Shown here: in pieces, positions 34,590-42,756 of the stretch
Position numbering within the stretch: the stretch's first letter is position 1
How the letters are laid out: every line of letters begins with the position of its first letter
Origin: an uncultured Shimia sp.
Lineage (GTDB): Bacteria > Pseudomonadota > Alphaproteobacteria > Rhodobacterales > Rhodobacteraceae
Direction of reading: 5' to 3'
Length of the DNA: 64,000 nucleotides
Assembly (NCBI GenBank): GCA_937897325.1
Contig: CALCOY010000021.1
Location: 1 to 64,000, forward strand
Notes under the pieces: generated by a model
Told to the model about the DNA's origin: nothing
Seen by the model: only the letters and a program-made list of their open reading frames with translations
Database searches by the model: none
Position numbers and translations under genes: made by a program

Positions 34590-35143
34590 TGGGGCGTGTC
34601 GCGAAAAACGGCGTCGCACTCGATGTTCTGGATCAGATCGAAGCGCAGATCGCCATCCGCCGTCAATTCACCGTCCGCGAGCTGACGGAGGTCGTGGCCG
34701 CCAGTGAGGAGACAGTGCGATGCCACCTTCAGAAGCTGCGGGAGAAACAAGCGGTTCGGATCTGCGGCAAGAGCGGTTCGGAGCTGGTTTACAGCGCCTT
34801 TGACAAGCAAAAGCTGGTAGAGCTGGATGCGGAAAGCCGCAAGACGGCGCGTGGTGCCTCATGGACCGCAATGCGAATGCTGCGCCGCTTCACGCCAGAG
34901 GATGTGATGGTCGCTGTCAGCGATGCACAGCCGCAATTGACCGTTTCAGATATCAGTTCGTATTGCGAAACCCTGCGCAAGATCGGCTATCTGCGCCAAA
35001 CGACGAAGGCGCGGAATGGACAATCCGCTGCATATGTCCTCGTCAAGAATACCGGTCCCCTGCCCCCTGAAAAGCGGCGGGTAGCTGCGGTCTTCGACCC
35101 CAACGAAGATCGCTACGTCTGGGCGTCCGGAGGTGCGGTATGA
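34589..35143 (+). CDS. Phage winged-helix DNA-binding protein
   Basis: 184 residues. The N-terminal half has QFTVRELTEVVAASEETVRC, then HLQKLREKQAVRI, a winged HTH. The second half (MRMLRRFTPEDVMVAVSDAQ, ISSYCETLRKIGYLRQ) looks like another wing-type domain. It lies directly after MuB and is probably an early regulator. Coupled to the next gene by ATGA. Confidence 0.7.
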   Translation: MGRVAKNGVALDVLDQIEAQIAIRRQFTVRELTEVVAASEETVRCHLQKLREKQAVRICGKSGSELVYSAFDKQKLVELDAESRKTARGASWTAMRMLRRFTPEDVMVAVSDAQPQLTVSDISSYCETLRKIGYLRQTTKARNGQSAAYVLVKNTGPLPPEKRRVAAVFDPNEDRYVWASGGAV

Positions 35144-35517
35144 GCGAGCGTATGGCCGTTGCCCATGATGCGTGGGGCGAGGTGCCCGACTGGGTTGTTC
35201 GCCTCGTTGAAGCCTGCGACGCCAAGGGCCAGTCACAGGGCAAGATCGCAAAGAAGCTGGGCTGCACACCGGGCGTCGTCTCGGCCGTCATTCGAAACAA
35301 CTACAAGGCTGATCCGGGCCGCATAGAAGATCGCGTCCGGGCCGTGTTCATGCCCACCAGTGTTCAATGCCCCGCCCTTGGTGAGATCAGCAGCGCCGAC
35401 TGCATGCGCTGGCTCGATCGCAAGGATCACGATCACAGCGCCATGCCGCTTTTCGTGCGCATGCGCAAAGCCTGCAAGACCTGTCCCATTCAGAACAAGG
35501 ACGACGAGGATGACTGA
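35140..35517 (+). CDS. Phage HTH protein with cysteine pair
   Basis: 125 residues. HTH at about 28-55 (SQGKIAKKLGCTPGVVSAVI). The C-terminal part has cysteines in VQCPALGEI, ADCMRW and ACKTCP, which may bind a metal. The acidic tail is DDEDD. It is a typical small regulator of the Mu-like early operon, but its target is unknown. Confidence 0.7.
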   Translation: MSERMAVAHDAWGEVPDWVVRLVEACDAKGQSQGKIAKKLGCTPGVVSAVIRNNYKADPGRIEDRVRAVFMPTSVQCPALGEISSADCMRWLDRKDHDHSAMPLFVRMRKACKTCPIQNKDDEDD

Positions 35518-35704
35518 GCGATTGAACCTTGCACCAACCATCAGGCGGGCACGCAGCGCGATCGACAAGATCGATCGCTACGGCCATCGCGGCATAACGC
35601 TCTGCTCGATGGATGAAATCGAGGCCATGGCGATCGTTGCCGCCACGTCGGGCCTGATGGCCCCGCAACCCACCTTGAAGGAGATGCCCAATGACGGAGT
35701 TTGA
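35510..35704 (+). CDS. Hypothetical small early protein
   Basis: 64 residues from ATG 35510, inside the overlap with the previous gene. No domain recognised. It overlaps by 14 bases the DUF3164 gene. The chain of overlaps on both sides supports its being translated. Confidence 0.5.
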   Translation: MTERLNLAPTIRRARSAIDKIDRYGHRGITLCSMDEIEAMAIVAATSGLMAPQPTLKEMPNDGV

Positions 35705-36341
35705 ACCGAAGCCGCTAGATGACGGGCAGATCAGCCTGAATGGCGAGCTGCATATGTACGATGCCAAAGGCCGTGTGGTTCCGGTCAAGGTGATCAAAGG
35801 TCAGGATCTCCTGATCGATCAGGCGGTCCGCAAAATCCACGGCTTCGGGCAAGCGCTCTCCGAACAGATGGCGCGGTTTAAGTCCCACACGTTCGAGGAT
35901 ATCGCCGCCCTCGAAGCGATCCTCGCTGAACAATACGACGCTCCGTTGGGCGGCCAGAAGGGCAACATGACCCTGACCACGTTCGATGGCCGGTTCAAAG
36001 TGCAGGTTCAGGTCGCGGATCGGATCGATTTCGGGCCGGAGCTGCAGATCGCCAAGCGGCTGATCGACGAGTGCCTGAACGAGTGGGCCGAAGATGCGGA
36101 TGACAAGATCCGCACCATCGTCACGCGTGCCTTCAACACCGACAAGGAGGGTCAGGTGAACCGCAGCGAGGTCTTCATGCTGCTGCGCCTGGACTTCGAC
36201 GACGAGCGGTGGTCGCACGCCATGAGGGCCATTCACGACGCAATCCGGGTCGTCGGAACATCAACCTATGTGCGCTGTTATCACCGCCCCTCCGCGAACG
36301 ACGCGTGGGAGCCGGTACCGCTCGATATGGCGAAGGTCTGA
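35691..36341 (+). CDS. DUF3164 phage protein
   Basis: 216 residues. The pattern VPVKVIKGQDLLIDQAVRKI, then GGQKGNMTLTTFDGRFKVQV, RSEVFMLLRLDFDDERW and AMRAIHDAIRVVGTSTYVR, is that of DUF3164, a family found in early regions of Mu-like phages. Its function is not known. In Mu the Gam nuclease inhibitor occupies this part of the map; no Gam homologue is seen here. Confidence 0.85.
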   Translation: MTEFEPKPLDDGQISLNGELHMYDAKGRVVPVKVIKGQDLLIDQAVRKIHGFGQALSEQMARFKSHTFEDIAALEAILAEQYDAPLGGQKGNMTLTTFDGRFKVQVQVADRIDFGPELQIAKRLIDECLNEWAEDADDKIRTIVTRAFNTDKEGQVNRSEVFMLLRLDFDDERWSHAMRAIHDAIRVVGTSTYVRCYHRPSANDAWEPVPLDMAKV

Positions 36342-36344
36342 GCG

Positions 36345-36584
36345 ATGAAAAAGAAAGAGATCGAAGAAAGCTGTGCCGGGATCTTTAGCAGGTACCACGC
36401 CAGATATGCAGAACACCTTCGACTATTCCAATTTGAGCTGGAGCAAAGCTACCTCGCCTTCCGCGAAGAGGTGGATGGCCTGAAAGAGCGTGTCGGTGGG
36501 CCGCAGGAGCAAGAATATGTCGAGCTATGCGTCGTAAGGATGCGTGATGATTTTGTTGCTCGACACCATCAAAAAATGAACTGA
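36345..36584 (+). CDS. Hypothetical small early protein
   Basis: 79 residues, charged and helical (EIEESCAGIFSRYHARYAEH, LFQFELEQSYLAFREEVDG). No known family. Starts 3 bases after the previous stop. Confidence 0.55.
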   Translation: MKKKEIEESCAGIFSRYHARYAEHLRLFQFELEQSYLAFREEVDGLKERVGGPQEQEYVELCVVRMRDDFVARHHQKMN

Positions 36585-36599
36585 GCAGAGGCTAGTAAA

Positions 36600-36818
36600 A
36601 TGGAACTGAGTGAACTGCGCGAAGGTTTGGTCGAGATCCTCGACCGCCACACTGAAGCCGTGGCCGAGGCTGACAAGATCGCTGAAGAGGCCACTTTTGA
36701 GCTGGTAGAGCAGGCAATTGGCGAGGGCATGTCCACCAAGGGCGTCGCCCGGATCGTCAAGGACGTGCAGCTGAAGTCGCTGGCGCATTACCCTGAGAAG
36801 ATCGGAGAGGCGTCATGA
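36600..36818 (+). CDS. Hypothetical small early protein
   Basis: 72 residues, acidic and helical, with a possible HTH-like end (EGMSTKGVARIVKDVQL). Unknown. Overlaps the next gene by ATGA. Confidence 0.55.
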   Translation: MELSELREGLVEILDRHTEAVAEADKIAEEATFELVEQAIGEGMSTKGVARIVKDVQLKSLAHYPEKIGEAS

Positions 36819-37042
36819 GCATCGCGATGCACAAGACTATCCCGGTCTACGATCAAGAGATCGCACAGGCCATGTGGGACGAAGCCGACTTTGCTGTTAA
36901 TGTGCTGGTTTCCGGGGCTAAGATTGTCGATGCCCTGGAGCTGAAAGAAGATCTTGCGGCTCGTAGTGACGAAGATCTGGCAGAGCTCAAGCTCTTCGCC
37001 GAAGTGCTCATTCAGCTCATCGATGACACGGTAAAACCATGA
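36815..37042 (+). CDS. Hypothetical small early protein
   Basis: 75 residues, acidic, helical (DEADFAVNVLVSGAKIVDAL, DEDLAELKLFAEVLIQLID). Unknown. Coupled by overlaps to both neighbours. Confidence 0.55.
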   Translation: MSIAMHKTIPVYDQEIAQAMWDEADFAVNVLVSGAKIVDALELKEDLAARSDEDLAELKLFAEVLIQLIDDTVKP

Positions 37043-37257
37043 GATTGCGCGCGGTTCGAATGACCAGCGAACAGATGGTCGATCTTGAGCGCGAGGGCAT
37101 CAACGCGCTGCACTTCGCTCTGCAGCGGCACTGGCCCAAGGGATGGGCGCATTTCTACAACCGCAACACCGACACGCACCGCTTCGTCGGTCGGCCTTCG
37201 CTTGCCGCAAGCCAAGTCGCCCGCCCGGTCGATACCGCTGGCGTCCAGCGGTTCTGA
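37039..37257 (+). CDS. Hypothetical small early protein
   Basis: 72 residues, basic. It includes QRHWPKGWAHFYNRNTDTHR. Not recognised. Its stop is followed directly by the cytosine methyltransferase gene. Confidence 0.5.
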   Translation: MRLRAVRMTSEQMVDLEREGINALHFALQRHWPKGWAHFYNRNTDTHRFVGRPSLAASQVARPVDTAGVQRF

Positions 37258-37260
37258 GTG

Positions 37261-38385
37261 ATGCCGTTTGATGATCCTATTGCATATTACAATGAGAGCG
37301 ACCCCTATACCGCTGAGTGGCTTCGCCGTCTCATCAAAGAAGGCGAAATTGCCCCCGGCGTGGTCGATACCAGAAGTATCAGCGACGTGTGTCCGCGCGA
37401 TCTTGAAGGCTTCACCCAATGTCACTTCTTTGCGGGCGTGGGCGTCTGGTCCCGTGCCCTTCGACAAGCCGGTTGGCGCGACACCACGCCCGTTTGGACC
37501 GGATCATGTCCCTGCCAACCTTTCAGCGCGGCAGGCAAGGGCCTTGGGGCTGACGACCCACGGCATCTCTGGCCGGATTGGTTCTGGCTTATCGAGCAAT
37601 GCCGACCTGAAACGGTGTTTGGAGAGCAGGTTGAAAGCAAAGACGGCCTTGCTTGGCTCGACCTTGTGGAATCTGACATGGAAGAGGCGGCTTACGCCAT
37701 TGGGTCGGTCGTTACCTGTGCTGCGGGCGTCGGTGCACCGCACATCCGGCATAGGCTCTACTTCGCAGCCCAGGATCGGCGATCTGCCGCAAGTGGGATG
37801 GGGAACGGCGGCTTCGAGAGACTGGAAGTCCGAGAGTGCCACTCCGCAATTCAATCAGAAACGCTGGGACCATGCACGGGGCAAGCCTTTGTCCGCAGAA
37901 GTGACGTTGTCGAGTTGGCCGACCCCGAATGCGAGCAATGGGACCGGTGGGGGTCAGGCAAAGAGATATCTGAACCCGCATCGATCTCAGGAACTGAACG
38001 ACGCAGTGATGCTCAGCGGCTGGCCGACGCCACAAGTCGCGCATGGCCCGAACATGGGGTTGGATCGCGGCAGTGGCGCTCGACGCCAGCGGATCACGCC
38101 GCAGGACCCGGTGACTTTAGTCAAAGACGTGAAGGGCCCGGCCCGGTTAACGGCTTCTGGCGAGATGCTGACTGGCTGTTCTGCCGAGATGACAAATGGC
38201 GGGCAGTTGAACCCGGAACATTCCCGCTGGCTCATGGGGTTGCCGGCCGCATGGGCCAATTGCGCGCCTACGGAAACGCCCTTTGCCTTGGCCAAGCAAC
38301 CGCCTTCGTGGAAGCCTACATGGAGCGGGACATGGTGAACCTGCAAGAGACGCCGGCGGGTGACTTGTTTGAGTGGATGCCATGA
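37261..38385 (+). CDS. DNA (cytosine-5) methyltransferase
   Basis: 374 residues from ATG 37261; GTG 37258 is an alternative. Motif I is [14 protein letters not shown], motif IV is GSCPCQPFS with nucleophile C85, motif VI is GEQV (E122), motif VIII is HIRHRLYF and motif X is [19 protein letters not shown]. All needed parts are present. The region between VIII and X (about 172-320), the target recognition part, has a strange Arg/Ser/Trp-rich composition because the same DNA is also coding in the +1 frame. The enzyme probably protects phage DNA against host restriction. Overlaps gp16 by ATGA. Confidence 0.88.
   Translation: MPFDDPIAYYNESDPYTAEWLRRLIKEGEIAPGVVDTRSISDVCPRDLEGFTQCHFFAGVGVWSRALRQAGWRDTTPVWTGSCPCQPFSAAGKGLGADDPRHLWPDWFWLIEQCRPETVFGEQVESKDGLAWLDLVESDMEEAAYAIGSVVTCAAGVGAPHIRHRLYFAAQDRRSAASGMGNGGFERLEVRECHSAIQSETLGPCTGQAFVRRSDVVELADPECEQWDRWGSGKEISEPASISGTERRSDAQRLADATSRAWPEHGVGSRQWRSTPADHAAGPGDFSQRREGPGPVNGFWRDADWLFCRDDKWRAVEPGTFPLAHGVAGRMGQLRAYGNALCLGQATAFVEAYMERDMVNLQETPAGDLFEWMP
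37268..38338 (+). CDS. Second protein in the +1 frame of the methyltransferase gene
   Basis: 356 codons fully inside the methyltransferase gene. The product carries words that I recognise from many phage proteins of the same kind: [71 protein letters not shown], then [16 protein letters not shown] and [20 protein letters not shown]. Such conservation of both frames suggests true dual coding. The start could be one of the ATGs at 37268, 37271 or 37295, or it may be reached by frameshift. Function is unknown; a partner or regulator of the methylase or an anti-restriction protein is possible. Confidence 0.6.
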   Translation: MMILLHITMRATPIPLSGFAVSSKKAKLPPAWSIPEVSATCVRAILKASPNVTSLRAWASGPVPFDKPVGATPRPFGPDHVPANLSARQARALGLTTHGISGRIGSGLSSNADLKRCLESRLKAKTALLGSTLWNLTWKRRLTPLGRSLPVLRASVHRTSGIGSTSQPRIGDLPQVGWGTAASRDWKSESATPQFNQKRWDHARGKPLSAEVTLSSWPTPNASNGTGGGQAKRYLNPHRSQELNDAVMLSGWPTPQVAHGPNMGLDRGSGARRQRITPQDPVTLVKDVKGPARLTASGEMLTGCSAEMTNGGQLNPEHSRWLMGLPAAWANCAPTETPFALAKQPPSWKPTWSGTW

Positions 38386-38837
38386 CCCGCGCCCTGCAAC
38401 AGAAGATCCATATCGGATGTCGGCAACTCGGTCTCGACCAGGACGCGCGACGCGACCTGCAGCTTGCCGTCTGCGGCAAGGCCTCGATGCGCGACATGAA
38501 CGAGAGCGATATGCTTGCCGTCGTTAAGCGTCTTGAAGAGAACGGCTTCAAACCGTCATCGAAACCACGATCAAAGCACAAGCGCGCACCTCGGGCAGAT
38601 CTACGTTTGGTCCACGTGCTTTGGGGCAAGCTGCGCGATGCGGGCGCCTTGAAGAACCCGGATCGGAAGGGCCTGAACGCTTTTGTTCGAACGCGCTTCG
38701 AACAGGCTTGGGGCAGTGTGCCAGCCGATGTGGATATGCTTCGGGATCACCAGCAGATTGATGACATCATCCAGGCACTGCTTTCGTGGTGTGACCGTGT
38801 CGGCGCCGAAATCGACTATGACCGGATCCGCCGTTGA
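38382..38837 (+). CDS. Mu gp16-like protein
   Basis: 151 residues from ATG 38382. The pattern KIHIGCRQLGLDQDARRDLQ, then CGKASMRDMNESDMLAVVKRL, with FVRTRFEQAWGSV, is the gp16 (DUF1018) family of Mu-like phages. It has no established role. TTGA overlap with the next gene. Confidence 0.85.
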   Translation: MTRALQQKIHIGCRQLGLDQDARRDLQLAVCGKASMRDMNESDMLAVVKRLEENGFKPSSKPRSKHKRAPRADLRLVHVLWGKLRDAGALKNPDRKGLNAFVRTRFEQAWGSVPADVDMLRDHQQIDDIIQALLSWCDRVGAEIDYDRIRR

Positions 38838-39109
38838 AAAAGCCGCTGGTTCATATCACCGATCGCGCAATCGTGCGGTATCTCGAGCGTGTCTATGGCG
38901 TCGATGTCGAGGGCTTGCGGCGCCGCATCGGCCGCAATGTACAGCTCGCGTCCGAGTATCCAGACGCAACGGCCATCAACCATCTTGGGTTCAGCTACAA
39001 ACTGAAACAGGACAAGCCTGGCAAACCGGTGGTCACCAACGTCTTAAGATGCTCCACCCCCAAAGAGCATGGCCGGAATCGCAAGAGGGGGGCTCATGGG
39101 AAAGGTTGA
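38834..39109 (+). CDS. Hypothetical phage protein
   Basis: 91 residues from TTG in a TTGA overlap with gp16. The first part (HITDRAIVRYLERVYGVDVE) resembles short phage proteins that precede the Mor gene in Mu-like elements, but no family is certain. The basic C-terminus overlaps the Mor-like gene. Confidence 0.6.
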   Translation: MKKPLVHITDRAIVRYLERVYGVDVEGLRRRIGRNVQLASEYPDATAINHLGFSYKLKQDKPGKPVVTNVLRCSTPKEHGRNRKRGAHGKG

Positions 39110-39491
39110 GAACGGCATCCCTACGCCACCAGCTCATGCTTCGGTCTATGTCGAAGCCCTTGGGGTCGACGATGCGATCAAGTTCTTCGGCACGTTTGGT
39201 GGCTCCGTCGTGTACGTCGCGCCCAATCCAAAAGGGCGGTCCAAGATTTCGACGGAACTGGGTCATGACTACGCTGTAAGACTGGCGGCTGTGGTCGACC
39301 GACTTCCACGTCGCGCACCGAACCCGAAAGACTGGATTGCAAAAGTTCTTGCCTCACGCGGCGTGCCCGTGCAGACAATTGCGCGCCAGCTACAGGTAAG
39401 CGACGTCAGCGTATACGGCTACCTGAAGAAAGGCGCTGATGGTTCACCGAAGAAGCGCCCGCCCCCCCAGCCAGACCTTTTCGACCTCTAG
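39096..39491 (+). CDS. Mor-like middle-transcription activator
   Basis: 131 residues from ATG 39096, with GAGGGGGG upstream; the frame opens at 39069. The first half has AIKFFGTFGGSVVYVAPNP, the FGG-strand element of Mor/C proteins that forms the dimer domain. The second has a HTH, VLASRGVPVQTIARQLQVSD, then VSVYGYLKK. It is the last gene before a gap with a promoter-like repeat, where Mor is expected to act to turn on later genes. Family call moderate. Confidence 0.7.
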   Translation: MGKVENGIPTPPAHASVYVEALGVDDAIKFFGTFGGSVVYVAPNPKGRSKISTELGHDYAVRLAAVVDRLPRRAPNPKDWIAKVLASRGVPVQTIARQLQVSDVSVYGYLKKGADGSPKKRPPPQPDLFDL

Positions 39492-39493
39492 TT

Positions 39494-39513
39494 TCAAACC
39501 GTTGTAAGTATTT
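39494..39513 (+). promoter_or_regulatory. Candidate activator/promoter element, copy 1
   Basis: TCAAACCGTTGTAAGTATTT. The first 14 bases recur exactly at 49982-49995 and 18 of 20 bases match in all. Both copies lie in short gaps that begin gene modules (here the lysis module). Good candidate for the Mor-like protein's target or a shared late promoter. Confidence 0.55.
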
Positions 39514-39575
39514 TTGCGCCCTCTGATTGGCGCATTTTGGCTCAGCGATTGCCCCGCAAATCACTGGAGCCGAAC

Positions 39576-40016
39576 ATGAGCATTAAGGTCCAAGCCTTCA
39601 CGTCGTCCACCGCTGCTAAGCCATCGGCAACCATCTCCTTGGGTGAGAGCCGGAGCCAGCAGTACATCCGCATTGGGATGACTGCTTCCGCCCAGATCGA
39701 AGCGTTTGGTCATCAGCTAGACGCTGAAAAGCATGGCTTGGCTATCACGGTCTCCGACGAGCCGAAGTCAAACCACCAAATCGATATCAAGCTGGTGCCG
39801 GTGTCTGACCCGGATGCCGTACCGCTCAAGAACAGCATGCACGGTTCATGCTTTGTGAAGCTTGTTCCTTGGTCGAAGGTGGCTGCTGGCAAGAGACCTG
39901 CTGAGCACATGAAGCTCCTTACCAAGTCTGCCAACTCCATTTCAGTTCGTTTGCCGGAATGGGCGCGCCCTGAGCTGAAGAAAGTCGGCCAAGGCAAATC
40001 AATCATGGATATGTGA
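39576..40016 (+). CDS. Hypothetical phage protein
   Basis: 146 residues from ATG 39576; the frame opens at 39537 but the earlier start would sit in the promoter-like gap. Beta-rich, with VQAFTSSTAAKPSATISLGE and SISVRLPEWARPELKKVG. No known family. First gene of the operon that leads to endolysin and holin, so it may be a middle or lysis-related gene. Confidence 0.6.
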   Translation: MSIKVQAFTSSTAAKPSATISLGESRSQQYIRIGMTASAQIEAFGHQLDAEKHGLAITVSDEPKSNHQIDIKLVPVSDPDAVPLKNSMHGSCFVKLVPWSKVAAGKRPAEHMKLLTKSANSISVRLPEWARPELKKVGQGKSIMDM

Positions 40017-40017
40017 T

Positions 40018-40935
40018 ATGAAAACCAGCCCCCAAGGCATCGAATTCCTTGAACGCCATGAGGGAGTGGTCCTGAAGGCCTATCGTGACCCTGTGGGGAT
40101 CTGGACCATCGGCGCGGGGCTGACCTCAATGTCGGGTGTCATCAAGGTCAAGGCAGGCATGCGTCTCACGAAGAAAGAGGCAAGCCGGCTGCTGGCCAAG
40201 GCGCTCGAGCGGAATTACGAACCGCGTGTCCGCAAGGCGATGCCGAATGCGGGGCAACATGAATATGACGGCGGCGTTAGCTTCGATTTCAATACGGGTG
40301 CAATCCATAGAGCGAGCTGGGTTAAAGCCTGGTTGCGGCGACCAAGAGATTGGGTCGATGTTCGCCGCAGGTTGAAACTCTGGAACAAAGCCAGCGGTCG
40401 GGTTCTGCCGGGTTTGGTAAGACGGCGTGAAGAAGAAGCCGCGTTGATGCAGCACGGCGCTTATGGTCATGCCGTAAAGGCGCGAAGGGCTGCAGACGAT
40501 GACGCGCGGGTGGTTGTCCGTCTATCCACCGAAGAGTTTTTCGCGGCCAGGGACGGTTTCCTGAAGCTCGGCTATGATGTCGGGGAAGGTCTGTCTGGCA
40601 TCAAGGAGAAGGGTGTCCGTGCCTTCCAGCGCGACCACGACCTAACCGTTGATGGCATCATCGGCCGCGCAACTCTGTCCACGTTGCAGCGTCGGCTGGA
40701 CGCCCAAGCCAAGGTAAAGGTACCGGCTGTTGTCGCGGGGGGCGGTGCAGCTGGCGGCACGACCGGCGAGGTAGCAGACACCCCGGAGCTGCCGTTGCCA
40801 ACTGAATTGGGCTGGGTCGTGTTTGCCATCGGCGTGATGTGGCTGCTCTGGCTGGCCTATCGGTACCGCGACGCCATCGCCGTTAAGGTCCAGGGCCGTT
40901 TCCCGAAACTTGCAACCTTCTTGAGGAGCTTCTGA
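40018..40935 (+). CDS. Endolysin: GH24 muramidase with peptidoglycan-binding domain and C-terminal membrane segment
   Basis: 305 residues. The T4-lysozyme-type catalytic triad is E15, D24 and T30 (E-8-D-5-T spacing), in LERHEGVVLKAYRDPVGIWT. A PG_binding_1 domain lies at about 165-232 (GYDVGEGLSGIKEKGVRAFQ, then DGIIGRATLSTLQ). After a Gly/Ala-rich linker there is a membrane helix (about 266-285, WVVFAIGVMWLLWLAY). There is no N-terminal signal, so release may depend on the holin. A membrane anchor at the C-terminus is unusual for an endolysin. Confidence 0.88.
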   Translation: MKTSPQGIEFLERHEGVVLKAYRDPVGIWTIGAGLTSMSGVIKVKAGMRLTKKEASRLLAKALERNYEPRVRKAMPNAGQHEYDGGVSFDFNTGAIHRASWVKAWLRRPRDWVDVRRRLKLWNKASGRVLPGLVRRREEEAALMQHGAYGHAVKARRAADDDARVVVRLSTEEFFAARDGFLKLGYDVGEGLSGIKEKGVRAFQRDHDLTVDGIIGRATLSTLQRRLDAQAKVKVPAVVAGGGAAGGTTGEVADTPELPLPTELGWVVFAIGVMWLLWLAYRYRDAIAVKVQGRFPKLATFLRSF

Positions 40936-41057
40936 TGTTCGCCCTTCTGCCGGTCATCATGCTGACCTCGATCACGCTTGTGGGCGTCGTCGATTACATC
41001 ACCCCGGATCTTCATTGCGGCTTTCTGCCGCCGCCGATCCATGAGGCCGACCAATGA
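40935..41057 (+). CDS. 40-residue membrane peptide between endolysin and holin
   Basis: ATG at 40935 overlaps the endolysin stop and the stop overlaps the holin start (ATGA). The first 19 residues (MFALLPVIMLTSITLVGVV) form a hydrophobic segment; the rest is short and hydrophilic. Tight coupling on both sides argues it is translated. It may be a small lysis accessory protein. It has no lipobox, so it is not an obvious Rz1-type spanin. Confidence 0.5.
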   Translation: MFALLPVIMLTSITLVGVVDYITPDLHCGFLPPPIHEADQ

Positions 41058-41563
41058 GTGCGGCGCTTATATCGATCGCCGCCCAGATTGGCGCGCCGAT
41101 CGTCCGGGACATCCTAAAGCGGAAGATCGGAAGCCAGAATGCGGAGCTGGCGGAGACCGTGATCACGGCGATCGCCGATCGCGCCGGTGTGGGTGTCGAG
41201 GTGCTGGATGACTTCGCACAAACTGAGCCGCAGATCGTGAGTGCCGCGATCGAGGAGGTCGAGCGCGCGTCACCGGAGATGATTGCGCTGTACGAGCGGG
41301 GCCTTGAGCATCAGTTTGCATTGCTTCAGGCCGAGACAAAGAAGTCCACCTTCTACAGCTTCTGGCGTCCGCTTTGGATGTATCTTCTGGCGTTCCTGTG
41401 GCTCTATGCCCTGGTGCTCCTTCACGTGGCCAACGCGGTGTTTAAAATCGCCTTGCCGCCGCCTGATCTGACGATCCTTTTGGGCGTCACCAGCTTGTTC
41501 CTTGCGCTCTACATGGGCGGCCACACGCTGAAGCAGACCTTTGGAAAGGTCATCACCAAATGA
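41054..41563 (+). CDS. GTA-type 3TM holin
   Basis: 169 residues. An N-terminal amphipathic region (SAALISIAAQIGAPIVRDIL) and an acidic helical middle are followed by KSTFYSFWRPLWMYLLAFLW and two membrane segments (about 107-130 and 138-158). This matches the holin family described for gene transfer agent release in Rhodobacteraceae. It lies beside the endolysin, as expected. ATGA overlap with the next gene. Confidence 0.85.
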   Translation: MSAALISIAAQIGAPIVRDILKRKIGSQNAELAETVITAIADRAGVGVEVLDDFAQTEPQIVSAAIEEVERASPEMIALYERGLEHQFALLQAETKKSTFYSFWRPLWMYLLAFLWLYALVLLHVANAVFKIALPPPDLTILLGVTSLFLALYMGGHTLKQTFGKVITK

Positions 41564-41904
41564 CGGGTTTGCAGCTCGACACGACGATTGGGATGTCGCT
41601 GGTTTTCTCCATCGGCACAATGATCTTTGCTTGGTTCCGGACACGCCGTGCGGACGTTGATGAACGGTTCAAGAATGGTGCGGATCGCATGGACGAGATG
41701 TCTGACCGCATCACAAGGTTAGAGCAGCGTATCGAAGCGCTGCCAGCACGTGACGATGTCCACAAACTCGAAATCGCAATGGCGGAGATGGCGGGCGAGA
41801 TGAAGGCGATGGCTGCATCCCAGAGATCCACCAACGATCTTATGAGGCGAATTGAAACCGTCGTGACCCGCCATGAGGATCACCTTCTAAAAGGTAAGGG
41901 CTGA
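41560..41904 (+). CDS. DUF2730 phage protein
   Basis: 114 residues. N-terminal membrane segment (about 9-25) followed by a long coiled coil (DRMDEMSDRITRLEQRIEAL and on). This is the DUF2730 type found next to the lysis genes in Mu-like phages (Mu gp25 position). Role unknown; perhaps a spanin-like or holin-associated part. Confidence 0.78.
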   Translation: MTGLQLDTTIGMSLVFSIGTMIFAWFRTRRADVDERFKNGADRMDEMSDRITRLEQRIEALPARDDVHKLEIAMAEMAGEMKAMAASQRSTNDLMRRIETVVTRHEDHLLKGKG

Positions 41905-42203
41905 TGTCTGACTACGCACAAGAACTGCGGCGTCACGCCCGCATCGCGATCCTTCGGTTCGTAGAGGATGCACCCCGCTACACCACCAACGTCTCGATGC
42001 TCGCGACACTTCTGCCGAGGGTCGGTATCCAGTACACCCGCGACCAGATCACCACGGAGGCGCACTGGCTCAAAGAGCAGGGCTTGATCGAGGTGACTGA
42101 GACGGGCGATTTCATCGTGCTTGTCGGTACCAATCGGGGGATCGAAATCGCTCAGGGCATTGCCGTTCATCCGGAGATCAAGCGCCCTCGGCCGGAGGTG
42201 TGA
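41904..42203 (+). CDS. Winged-helix phage protein (Mu gp26 position)
   Basis: 99 residues. RIAILRFVEDAPRYTTNVSM, then LATLLPRVGIQYTRDQI, HWLKEQGLIEV and a short beta wing fit the small phage family named after VpaChn25_0724. It stands between DUF2730 and DUF3486 as in other Mu-like phages. Function unknown. Confidence 0.78.
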   Translation: MSDYAQELRRHARIAILRFVEDAPRYTTNVSMLATLLPRVGIQYTRDQITTEAHWLKEQGLIEVTETGDFIVLVGTNRGIEIAQGIAVHPEIKRPRPEV

Positions 42204-42204
42204 T

Positions 42205-42756
42205 GTGCCTCCGCCCCGCAAGATTGATCTGATCCCTGTCCAGCTTAAGCAATGGCTGATCGAGGAACTGGAGGCTGAGGGCTTTGGGAACATCGTCGAC
42301 GTTACCGAGCGCCTGAACTTCCGTCTCGAAGAGGAAGGTCTGCAGATCACGATCGGCAAGTCGGCCGTCGGTGAATACTCCAAGGCCATGAAGGACCAGC
42401 GCGACGCTGTCTTGATTGCCGAGACCCTTCTGGCCGACATGGATATCGACAGCGAAGCCAAGATGCATCAGACGCTGATGCAGATGATCGCGGCCAACGC
42501 GGTCCACTTCCTGGTCAAAGCCCGTGAAGCAAATGCTGATCTGGATCCAAAGGCGCTAGCGTCTCTGGGAAAGATGCTGAAAGACCTGATGCACTCGGCT
42601 GGCCTGCGGGAGAAGCTGAAAGAGGAAGAGCGTCAACGAGTTGCGCGTGAGGTGCGTGAGAACTCCGCCGAGACTGCGGTTGTTGCCGCCCGCAGTGCTG
42701 GCCTGTCGGACGATCAGGCCGACGAGATCAAGCGCCAGATTTTGGGTGTCGGATGA
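42205..42756 (+). CDS. DUF3486 protein (Mu gp27-like, putative small terminase)
   Basis: 183 residues from GTG 42205, with GGAGG 6 bases upstream; a longer frame runs back to 42121. PPPRKIDLIPVQLKQWLIEE and ITIGKSAVGEYSKAMKDQR are typical of DUF3486. The family occupies the small-terminase position before gp28 and has an N-terminal DNA-binding helix pair. It likely recognises the phage end for packaging. Confidence 0.85.
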   Translation: MPPPRKIDLIPVQLKQWLIEELEAEGFGNIVDVTERLNFRLEEEGLQITIGKSAVGEYSKAMKDQRDAVLIAETLLADMDIDSEAKMHQTLMQMIAANAVHFLVKAREANADLDPKALASLGKMLKDLMHSAGLREKLKEEERQRVAREVRENSAETAVVAARSAGLSDDQADEIKRQILGVG

